In this document: one piece after another, positions 34,456-42,190 of the stretch
How positions within the stretch are numbered: position 1 is the stretch's first letter
Layout of the letters: each line of letters begins with the position of its first letter
NCBI GenBank assembly: GCA_002293525.1
Contig: DBDJ01000006.1
Location: forward strand, 1-64,000
Source of the DNA: Lachnospiraceae bacterium UBA935
Lineage (GTDB): Bacteria; Bacillota; Clostridia; Lachnospirales; Lachnospiraceae
Direction: 5' to 3'
Length of the DNA: 64,000 nucleotides
Program-made: the position numbers and the translations under genes
Notes under the pieces: generated by a model
Told to the model about the DNA's origin: nothing
What the model saw: only the letters and a program-made list of their open reading frames with translations
Databases searched by the model: none

Positions 34456-35817
34456 ATGGAAATCAGGATTTCGGACAATGTATCAATTATGGATAAACTG
34501 GGCATTCTCTCAGATGCGGCCAAATACGATGTTTCCTGCAGCTCCAGCGGTGTCGAGCGAAAAGGTGACGGTACCGGCATCGGCAACGCCGCGGCAGGAG
34601 GAATATGCCATAGCTTCAGTTCAGACGGCAGATGCATATCGCTGCTCAAGATCCTCTTTACTAACGAATGCATTTATGACTGCAAATACTGTATTAACCG
34701 CAAGTCCAATGACGTACCACGGGCATCCTTTACCCCGGATGAGATCTGTGCGCTGACAATAGAGTTCTACCGGCGCAATTATATCGAAGGCCTCTTTCTC
34801 AGCTCCGGCATCCTGTACCATCCGGATTATACCATGGAACTCATTTATCTGGCCATTTATAAGCTCCGTACAGAGTACCGGTTTCAAGGTTATGTCCATG
34901 TAAAGGCGATACCAGGAACTGATCCGCTGATTATCCAGAAGCTCGGCCTGATCGTAGACCGTATGAGTGTTAATCTGGAACTGCCGACCGCCCAGGGCTT
35001 AAGCGAGCTGGCACCCAATAAGCACCGTAAGAATATCTTAGCTCCGATGCGGCAGATCCAGCAAGGAATCCAGCATAGCAAAAATGACATGGTAGTCTAC
35101 AAAAAGGCTCCTTCCTTTGTCCCGGGCGGCCAATCGACACAGATGATCATAGGAGCGACGCCGGAAAGTGATTATCAGATCATGACCGTAGCAGAGAACC
35201 TATATCAGAAGTTCGACCTGAAACGAGTTTACTATTCAGCCTACATCAATATCAATGAAGACAAGTCCCTTCCGGCTTTGCCGGGCGGTCCGCCGTTGCT
35301 GCGGGAACACCGGCTCTATCAGGCTGACTGGCTGCTCCGCTTTTATGGATTTCGCTCCAACGAATTACTGAGTGATGAAAAACCGAACTTCAACATCCTG
35401 CTCGATCCCAAGGCTGACTGGGCTCTGCGGCATTTAGAACAGTTTCCCGTGGAGATCAACCGCGCCGATTATCACAGCATCCTCCGTGTCCCCGGGATCG
35501 GAGTCAAAAGCGCCCAGCGTATCGTTCGTGCCAGACAGAACGGTTTACTAGGCTTTGCGGATCTGAAAAAAATCGGTGTAGTACTGAAGCGCGCCTTGTA
35601 TTTCATTACTTGCAGCGGCAAAATGATGTACAATACCAAGATCGAAGAAGATTATATCACCAGAAACCTGCTGACGGTAAAGGAAAAGCTTCCGTTTGAC
35701 AGAGATGGTATTACTTATAAGCAGCTGTCCTTATTCGACGACATGAACTTTGATCCGGGCGACAGGCTGACAGGTCAGTTATTTGACGGCCCCAGCGTGA
35801 TCTTAGGACAGATTTAG
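34456..35817 (+). CDS. putative DNA modification/repair radical SAM protein
   Basis: The 453-aa protein has the radical SAM cluster motif C72-X3-C76-X2-C79 (ECIYDCKYC), typical family text LSDAAKYDVSCSSSG near the N terminus, and a helix-hairpin-helix DNA-binding motif near residue 340 (VPGIGVKSAQRIV). It matches the TIGR03916 group. Start codon: ATG 34456, or ATG 34489; neither has a strong ribosome-binding site. The next gene is its usual partner. The LexA-box promoter upstream implies SOS induction. Confidence 0.88.
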   Translation: MEIRISDNVSIMDKLGILSDAAKYDVSCSSSGVERKGDGTGIGNAAAGGICHSFSSDGRCISLLKILFTNECIYDCKYCINRKSNDVPRASFTPDEICALTIEFYRRNYIEGLFLSSGILYHPDYTMELIYLAIYKLRTEYRFQGYVHVKAIPGTDPLIIQKLGLIVDRMSVNLELPTAQGLSELAPNKHRKNILAPMRQIQQGIQHSKNDMVVYKKAPSFVPGGQSTQMIIGATPESDYQIMTVAENLYQKFDLKRVYYSAYININEDKSLPALPGGPPLLREHRLYQADWLLRFYGFRSNELLSDEKPNFNILLDPKADWALRHLEQFPVEINRADYHSILRVPGIGVKSAQRIVRARQNGLLGFADLKKIGVVLKRALYFITCSGKMMYNTKIEEDYITRNLLTVKEKLPFDRDGITYKQLSLFDDMNFDPGDRLTGQLFDGPSVILGQI

Positions 35818-35876
35818 CTTTTAGTACCAAGGAACGCCAATTGATCAGCGTTTATCTGCTTAATACTATCATGAGA

Positions 35877-35914
35877 CGAAGACATAACTGACGAAGACAT
35901 AACTGGCAAGGACA
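35877..35914. repeat. 15-bp repeat between the two DNA-repair genes
   Basis: GACGAAGACATAACT occurs twice, then a diverged third copy GGCAAGGACATGACT that supplies the AAGGA ribosome-binding site and the start codon of the next gene. Confidence 0.85.
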
Positions 35915-36690
35915 TGACTATGGAACTATATCTGATATGTGAAGATTCACTGGAAGGGATCTTTTCAGGAGTATACGCGGCATATGCTGTCAAGCGGCCA
36001 CATCAGGAGATCCATCTGCTGGTTGGGGAAGAAGAGAATCTGCGTTTATTTGCCGAATACCAAGAAGTTCCGGCGGACAAAGACAAGGCTGCCAAAGTGG
36101 CCCGTACCATCAACAGGGAGTTTGGTACGGAAGGCTATCTGGCACTCTGCCGGGCGCTGGCTTCGGCCGATGCAGAGAAAGGAGAAGCAATCTATAAGAT
36201 GATTGTCAAGGGTCTTTCCATGAAAGATCCCCGCCAAGTCATGGGCAACTTGCCCGATCCCCATGTGATGAAAGTGTTTGAACTGGCTCGATACAGTGCT
36301 AACGAAGCCCATTTTCTGGTGGAGTTTCTCCGCTTCCGGGAGCTGGAAAACAAGATCCTCTATGCCAAAATCGGCCCCAAAAACAATATAATCACCTTTA
36401 TCATGCCGCATTTTGCCGACCGTCTGCCCTTAGAAAACTTTATCATCCATGATGAAAAAAGGGATATCTTCGCGCTTCATCCGTCCCGTAAAGACTGGTA
36501 TGTTGTCACCGGAGAAAACGCCGCCCTTCCGGAAGCGCTTGCTCAAGGCTTTTCTGAGGACGAAAAGAAGTACAGTGAACTGTTTACGCATTTCTTTCAT
36601 ACCATAGCTATAAAGGATCGCAAAAACCTGGCCCTGCAAAGAAACATGCTGCCGCTACGCTACCGGGAATACATGACAGAATTTCTCTGA
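35914..36690 (+). CDS. DNA metabolism protein, partner of the radical SAM protein
   Basis: The 258-aa product matches TIGR03915/DUF4130-type proteins encoded next to the radical SAM gene: it starts with a short CEDSLEGIFSGVYAAY block and later has IGPKNNIITFIMPHFADRLP and a C-terminal RNMLPLRYREYMTEF. Part of the family is related to uracil-DNA glycosylase-like proteins; the reaction is unknown. It is 96 bp downstream of the radical SAM gene and probably under the same SOS promoter. Confidence 0.85.
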   Translation: MTMELYLICEDSLEGIFSGVYAAYAVKRPHQEIHLLVGEEENLRLFAEYQEVPADKDKAAKVARTINREFGTEGYLALCRALASADAEKGEAIYKMIVKGLSMKDPRQVMGNLPDPHVMKVFELARYSANEAHFLVEFLRFRELENKILYAKIGPKNNIITFIMPHFADRLPLENFIIHDEKRDIFALHPSRKDWYVVTGENAALPEALAQGFSEDEKKYSELFTHFFHTIAIKDRKNLALQRNMLPLRYREYMTEFL

Positions 36691-36951
36691 CACTCACAAA
36701 AATTATTCAGGAACAACATGCTGTTGTCATAAATCTCTCAGTTATTGAAAGGGTAAATCGCTAAAACATAGTAAAATTGACCAAGAACGCTTTATTTTTT
36801 GACACAATCTTGTTTTTGTATGAAAAAAATGTATAAAAACTGCTATTCTGGTGAAAATTGTAATATAAATAATGCTTTACACAGACCGTCAATAAGTGTT
36901 AATGTATGGTATATAAAACACTAAATTTAAAGAAAAGGAAGGAGAATAATC

Positions 36952-37179
36952 ATGATGCGGTATCAAATCAGATTAAACGTGGAACAAGTCAATGATTTTG
37001 TAAAAGCAGCTACAAATTGTAACTTTGATGTTGACATTTCGTACAACCGCTTTGTCGTTGATGCAAAGTCGATAGTAGGTGTTCTCGGCCTGGATTTGCG
37101 CAATGTACTGACGGTGACCTGCAGCGATTTTGATCCGGAATTTGATAATTATATGAAACAGTTTGCTGTGGCATGCTGA
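36952..37179 (+). CDS. HPr-like protein lacking the active-site histidine
   Basis: The 75-aa protein has the alpha/beta layout and the KSIVGVLGLDL block of HPr phosphocarriers (residues about 43-53). The N-terminal GIHARPA site that carries His15 is replaced by LNVEQVNDFVKAA, and no His is present, so it cannot accept phosphate from enzyme I. A regulatory role by analogy with HPr paralogs is possible. ATG 36952 (or the adjacent 36955) follows AAGGAAGGAG. Confidence 0.75.
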   Translation: MMRYQIRLNVEQVNDFVKAATNCNFDVDISYNRFVVDAKSIVGVLGLDLRNVLTVTCSDFDPEFDNYMKQFAVAC

Positions 37180-37294
37180 ATAGCAGAATAAACAACAGTC
37201 AAGAATAAACTGGAACAAGTGCAACCAAAACGTACAACAAGTGCAAGTGCAACCAGAACGTGCAACAAGAGCAATTCATATTCACAATATATAA

Positions 37295-37340
37295 CTCCCT
37301 GATGATAAATACGTTTTGTATTTTTATTAGGGAGATTTTT
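37295..37340 (+). terminator. terminator of the HPr-like gene
   Basis: CTCCCT (37295-37300) pairs with AGGGAG (37329-37334) around an inner AAATAC/GTATTT stem, followed by ATTTTTGTTTT. Confidence 0.7.
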
Positions 37341-37346
37341 GTTTTA

Positions 37347-37412
37347 GTAACTGCAAAATAGTAACTGCAAAATAATAACTGGCAAATAATAGCTGGCAAA
37401 ATAATAGCTGGA
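37347..37412. repeat. about 16-bp tandem repeat before the helicase gene
   Basis: Units like AGTAACTGCAAAAT drift to AATAGCTGGCAAAAT over five copies and end next to the AAAGGA ribosome-binding region of the helicase gene. Confidence 0.85.
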
Positions 37413-37428
37413 AAAGGATCTGCCCGCC

Positions 37429-39942
37429 ATGGAAATACATATATCAGTCAGAAATCTAATAGAATTTATCCTGCGCAGCGGCGATATTGACAACCGCAGG
37501 TCAGCGGCCCCTGACAATATCATGCAGGAAGGAAGCCGCATCCACCGTATGATCCAGCGACAGATGGGACTGGACTATCATGCCGAAGTTCCGCTTAAAT
37601 ATCAGTACGATGCCGGCGAATACCAGGTAATCATCACCGGCCGCGCCGACGGAATCATCATCCCCGACAGCATCGGCGCGGCCGGCGAAGTAACGGTTGA
37701 TGAGATTAAAGCCACCTACCGAGATATAAGCAAGATGAAAGAACCGGCAGCAATTCATCTTGACCAGGCTAAGTGCTATGCGTTCATCTATGCAGACCAA
37801 GAACAGCTGGAAAATATCCGGATCAGGATGACCTACTGCAATATCGAGACTGAAGAGTTTAATTATTTTTATCATGAGTTTTCTTATCAAGAATTGCATG
37901 ACTGGTTCGAAAACCTAATGAGGCAATACCGGAAATGGGCAGACTATGAGTATCAATGGCGGGCAAAACGGCTTCAGTCAATTAAGGAATTGGTATTTCC
38001 GTTCCCGTACCGCGACGGTCAAAGAGAGCTTGTCACCTACGTATACCAGACGATATTTCATAAGCGCAAACTATATATAGAGGCACCTACCGGCGTCGGA
38101 AAAACGATATCTACCGTATTCCCTGCCGTCAAGGCGATGGGCGAGGGCATGGGTGAGAAGCTTTTTTATCTGACGGCCAAGACCATTACCCGAACAGTTG
38201 CCGAAGAGACCTTTGCTTTGTTACGAGGTCAACGTCTCAGCTTTAAGACAGTCATATTGACTGCCAAAGACAAGATCTGTTTCCGGGAAGAAACCGAGTG
38301 CAATCCGGTGGCATGTCCATATGCAAACGGGCATTATGACCGGGTCAACGATGCCATCTTTGCCTTGTTGACCGAAGCGGACAGCTTCACCAGGGAAAAG
38401 ATTGAGGAATATGCCAGGCAGTTTCAGGTCTGCCCGTTTGAGCTGTGTCTGGACATGAGTCTTTTTGCCGATGGCGTAATCTGTGACTATAACTATCTGT
38501 TTGACCCTCATGTGTATCTGAAACGCTTTTTTACGGACGGAAGCAGGAAGGAATATCTCTTTCTCATTGACGAGGCTCATAACCTAGTTGACCGCGGACG
38601 TGAAATGTACAGTGCCGTCCTACGGAAAGAGGATTTTCTCAAGCTAAAAAAGATTGTGAAAGAGTATGATGCCAATATTGCGAGGCGGCTGGATCAATGT
38701 AACCGGGAGCTGCTCCTGCTAAAACGGGAATGCGAGGGATACCGGACAGATCTATATCTGGAGCCGTTTCTGCAGTCGCTGTCACGTCTTACAGCAGCTT
38801 TGGACAGATACCTTGAAGAGCACGAAACCAGCCCGGTCAGAAATGACATCCGGGAGCTATATTTTGAGGTCTGTCATTTTCAGGTCATGAACGAGCGCTT
38901 GGATGAAAATTATGTGACCTATTCCCAGGTGGAAGAGGATGGCAGCTTTTTTGTTAAATTATTTTGTGTCAATCCGGCTAAAAGCCTTCGTGAATGCATG
39001 ATGAAGGGGCGCAGCTCAGTTCTCTTTTCGGCAACCCTGCTTCCGATCCATTATTACAAAAGGCTGCTTGGAGCCGATGAAGGAGATTATGACGTTTACG
39101 CCAAGTCGGTGTTCCGGCCGGATAAAAAGGGACTTTTTATTGCCGGTGACGTAACCAGCAAGTACACCCGGAGAAATGATGCCGAATATTATAATATTGC
39201 CCGTTATTTACATGAGATCATCAAGAACCGCCATGGCAAGTACATGGTTTTTTTCCCTTCCTATCAGTTCTTGCGGAAAGTCTATGCAATTTATCAGCAG
39301 AACTTTCGGGAAGAGCCAGAAGTAGAATGTTTGCTGCAAGGGGATCATATGAACGAAAAGGAACGCGAGGCTTTTTTACGCCGTTTCATGGGAACTCAAG
39401 AGTCAGCTGTCATAAGCATCAGTGAAGTTGAGCAGGAGGCAGCATTTGCAGGAAATGAAGCAGAAGCCCGCCCCTGTGAAGATGCGTCAGGAAATATCCA
39501 AAACAATGAGCTCCCCAGCGGCGTCCGAGGCAGAGGTGACGGCAGCGAGTCAACGCACAGCCTGCTGGGTTTCTGCGTTCTAGGCGGCATCTTCAGCGAA
39601 GGGATTGATCTGAAAAATGACAGCCTGATCGGAGCTATCATCGTGGGAACCGGACTTCCGCAGGTCTGCCCGGAGAGAGAGATCCTGAAGGGGTATTTCG
39701 ACGGCAGAGGGGAAAGCGGCTTTGATTATGCCTACAAGCTTCCTGGGATAAATAAGGTCTTGCAGGCGGCAGGAAGGGTAATCAGGACTCAGGATGATAT
39801 TGGCGTCATTGCCCTGCTGGACGAACGGTTCCTAAGTCCGACTTATCTGCATTTATTCCCGCGAGAGTGGGATAATTATGAAACCGTAACCGTCGGCCAA
39901 ATAGCCGGGCGGATCGAGAAATTCTGGAATGACTGGCTGTAA
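37429..39942 (+). CDS. PD-(D/E)XK nuclease fused to an XPD/DinG-type helicase
   Basis: The 837-aa protein starts with a nuclease-like domain (residues about 1-160) having GRADGIII and VDEIKATY, the D and E-X-K pattern of PD-(D/E)XK enzymes. A superfamily 2 helicase follows, with Walker A APTGVGKT, DEAH box LIDEAHNL and iron-sulfur Cys (CFREETECNPVACPY and CPFELC) as in XPD/DinG. A low-complexity insert of about 50 residues (near 660-710) precedes the motif-V region GGIFSEGIDL. It likely processes branched or damaged DNA. The start at 37429 follows AAAGGA. Confidence 0.88.
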   Translation: MEIHISVRNLIEFILRSGDIDNRRSAAPDNIMQEGSRIHRMIQRQMGLDYHAEVPLKYQYDAGEYQVIITGRADGIIIPDSIGAAGEVTVDEIKATYRDISKMKEPAAIHLDQAKCYAFIYADQEQLENIRIRMTYCNIETEEFNYFYHEFSYQELHDWFENLMRQYRKWADYEYQWRAKRLQSIKELVFPFPYRDGQRELVTYVYQTIFHKRKLYIEAPTGVGKTISTVFPAVKAMGEGMGEKLFYLTAKTITRTVAEETFALLRGQRLSFKTVILTAKDKICFREETECNPVACPYANGHYDRVNDAIFALLTEADSFTREKIEEYARQFQVCPFELCLDMSLFADGVICDYNYLFDPHVYLKRFFTDGSRKEYLFLIDEAHNLVDRGREMYSAVLRKEDFLKLKKIVKEYDANIARRLDQCNRELLLLKRECEGYRTDLYLEPFLQSLSRLTAALDRYLEEHETSPVRNDIRELYFEVCHFQVMNERLDENYVTYSQVEEDGSFFVKLFCVNPAKSLRECMMKGRSSVLFSATLLPIHYYKRLLGADEGDYDVYAKSVFRPDKKGLFIAGDVTSKYTRRNDAEYYNIARYLHEIIKNRHGKYMVFFPSYQFLRKVYAIYQQNFREEPEVECLLQGDHMNEKEREAFLRRFMGTQESAVISISEVEQEAAFAGNEAEARPCEDASGNIQNNELPSGVRGRGDGSESTHSLLGFCVLGGIFSEGIDLKNDSLIGAIIVGTGLPQVCPEREILKGYFDGRGESGFDYAYKLPGINKVLQAAGRVIRTQDDIGVIALLDERFLSPTYLHLFPREWDNYETVTVGQIAGRIEKFWNDWL

Positions 39943-40048
39943 AGACTGTGGATAACAAGTTTATGCATTGGTTTACATAACACACACTGTTTCGGTGAAA
40001 ATTATGTAAACACCTAAATAGCAGAAAAATGAAGGCGAAAGTGGGGGA

Positions 40049-40183
40049 ATGACATCAGTTTTTGGACAAAAAACAACCCAAGTCATCATTAATGACACAA
40101 GTGTCGTTGTGGATAACTTTGTGGAAATGGGGGATTTCTTTTTAAAACACGCAAATATATTAGAAAATAATATGCAAGAATAA
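40049..40183 (+). CDS. possible 44-aa peptide
   Basis: ATG 40049 lies directly behind GTGGGGGA. The frame encodes MTSVFGQKTTQVIINDTSVVV and a helical end to a TAA at 40181. Composition is plausible, but the spacing to the ribosome-binding site is short and nothing is recognisable. It stands in the 730-bp interval between the helicase gene and the GH13 gene. Confidence 0.3.
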   Translation: MTSVFGQKTTQVIINDTSVVVDNFVEMGDFFLKHANILENNMQE

Positions 40184-40402
40184 GTTGCTTTTTTACCCAA
40201 AAAACTACTTGAGTCAATTTTGTTATGTCTACAGAATAACGAATGGTATGTTTCTGCTTGCCCTGCCTATCTGAGCTGTAACCTTATCATACTCTATTAT
40301 GCTAGCTTATACACCAAAGTTAGTGTATATTAATTATTTGTATGATATAATTACTTAGAAAAATTTTTGCACTTAGATATAGAGTCAGGTAGAGGTAATG
40401 AA

Positions 40403-40570
40403 ATGGCAAAAATAGAAGGCTTTCGGATTTGCAATTATCGGACCTTACGAGATGTTACGCTTGGAAGTCTCTGGAATAATAGGGGTTCAGGCGTACTCAT
40501 GCCCATGACAGCGGTAATAGGGAAAAACGGAGTCGGGAAAAGTACTTTATTTGATGCTTTTGGAAAATAA
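40403..40570 (+). pseudogene. N-terminal stub of an AAA (OLD-like) ATPase
   Basis: ATG 40403 follows AGAGGTAATG. The 55 codons encode a start typical of SMC/OLD-type AAA ATPases (MAKIEGFRICNYRTLRDVTL) and a Walker A AVIGKNGVGKSTLFDAFG, then stop. The remaining 300 or more residues of such proteins are missing. A short open piece around 40,590-40,627 (MRDKLREKTSK) could be the remnant of the C terminus after an internal deletion. Confidence 0.65.
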
Positions 40571-40674
40571 TGTTTCACCGAGTTTTGCCATATGCGGGAT
40601 AAATTAAGAGAAAAAACCAGCAAGTGAATAATTATAATTCAGATATGATACTAAAATGAACAGGAGAAATAAGA

Positions 40675-41985
40675 ATGTGGGCTTTTGAAAGCGTGTTCTA
40701 CCAGATCTACCCCTTGGGATTCTGCGGGGCTCCCTATGAAAATGATGGCGTATTAACGCCAAGAATCAGAAAAGTGGCCGATTGGATTCCTCATATCAAG
40801 CAGTTGGGTGCCAATGCCATATACTTTTCGCCGCTGTTTGAGTCGGATACCCATGGCTATAATACCAGAGATTTCCGGACGGTTGACTGCCGTCTGGGTA
40901 GCAACGACGACTTTGCCGCGCTTTGCCGACTTTTACACGAAGAAGGGATCCGTATTGTGCTGGACGGGGTGTTCAATCATGTCGGGCGCGGTTTTTATCA
41001 GTTTCAGGATGTAATAAGGAACCGGGAGAATTCCCGTTACCTGAACTGGTTCCATATCGATCTGGGGAGAAACTCCAATTATAATGACGGCCTGTGGTAT
41101 GAAGGCTGGGAAGGGCACTATGACCTGGTCAAGCTGAACCTGCGGAATCCGGAAGTGTCGGCTTATCTTCTGGAGGCAGTCCGTGCCTGGGTAGAAGAGT
41201 TTGATATTGACGGCCTGCGCCTGGATGTGGCCTATTGTCTGGATATGGATTTTGTCAAGAGCCTGAGGCGCTTTACGGAAGAATTGAAGCCGGAGTTTTT
41301 CTTATTGGGAGAGATGCTTCATGGCGACTATACCCGGATGGTCAACTATGAAATGCTTCATTCGGCGACCAACTATGAGTGTTATAAGGGGCTGTTTTCG
41401 AGTTTCAACAGCCGGAATATGTTCGAAATCATCCATTCGCTGACCCGCCAGTTCGGGCCGGAGCATTGGACGCTTTATAAGGGACTGCATATGCTGTCCT
41501 TCGTGGATAACCATGACGTCAGCCGGATTGCCGGTATCTTGAGCAATGCCGAGCATCTTCCGCTGGTTTACGCGCTGTGCTTCGGGATGCCGGGGATACC
41601 CTGTGTTTACTATGGCAGCGAGTGGGGGGCCAAGGCGCTGAAGAGCGACGGGGATCCGGCCCTGCGTGCCAGTTTTGAGGCTCCGGTTACAAACGAGCTG
41701 AGTCGGTTCATTGCCAGGCTCGCGGAGGCCAAGAAACAATCCAAGGCCTTGAACTTCGGCGATTTCCGTTCTATTATACTGACCAATATGCAATGTATCT
41801 TTGAGCGCAAGACTGACGGCGAACGGGTGCTGGTAGCGGTCAACATGGACGATAAGGATTTCACGGCTCACTTTGACGCAGGCTGCGGGATGGCGATCGA
41901 CATGATCAGCGGCGAGAAATTTGACTTCGGCGGAGGCAGCGTATTGAAGGCGCACCGGGCATATTTTTTACATATGGAAAAATAA
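40675..41985 (+). CDS. GH13 alpha-amylase family enzyme
   Basis: The 436-aa protein is a compact GH13 (beta/alpha)8 barrel. Catalytic residues: nucleophile Asp184 in DGLRLDVAY, acid Glu213 in LLGEML, and Asp281 in FVDNHD. The region IVLDGVFNHVG is family motif I. There is no signal peptide, so it acts on intracellular maltodextrins or similar. It resembles neopullulanase/cyclomaltodextrinase enzymes but lacks their N-terminal domain. ATG 40675 follows AGGAGAA. The GH94 gene follows after 205 bp. Confidence 0.9.
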   Translation: MWAFESVFYQIYPLGFCGAPYENDGVLTPRIRKVADWIPHIKQLGANAIYFSPLFESDTHGYNTRDFRTVDCRLGSNDDFAALCRLLHEEGIRIVLDGVFNHVGRGFYQFQDVIRNRENSRYLNWFHIDLGRNSNYNDGLWYEGWEGHYDLVKLNLRNPEVSAYLLEAVRAWVEEFDIDGLRLDVAYCLDMDFVKSLRRFTEELKPEFFLLGEMLHGDYTRMVNYEMLHSATNYECYKGLFSSFNSRNMFEIIHSLTRQFGPEHWTLYKGLHMLSFVDNHDVSRIAGILSNAEHLPLVYALCFGMPGIPCVYYGSEWGAKALKSDGDPALRASFEAPVTNELSRFIARLAEAKKQSKALNFGDFRSIILTNMQCIFERKTDGERVLVAVNMDDKDFTAHFDAGCGMAIDMISGEKFDFGGGSVLKAHRAYFLHMEK

Positions 41986-42190
41986 TCAAATTATTATATA
42001 CAATTTTAAAAATGTTGTTGTCATGGTTTTTGATTTACCTTATACTAGGTTTATTACAGTTAATGATCACAGGCCAAATTTCCGCGAGGTATCTTGTACT
42101 TTTCTTACGCAAATTAAGAAGGGTAACACCGACTGATTTTGGCCGGAGTGAACTTTAATATGTATATAGATTTTTCGGGAGGAAAAGAAA

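Noticed and set aside
39973..40200. 75-codon minus-strand frame
   Set aside because: Poor composition and no ribosome-binding site; antisense to a more plausible small frame.
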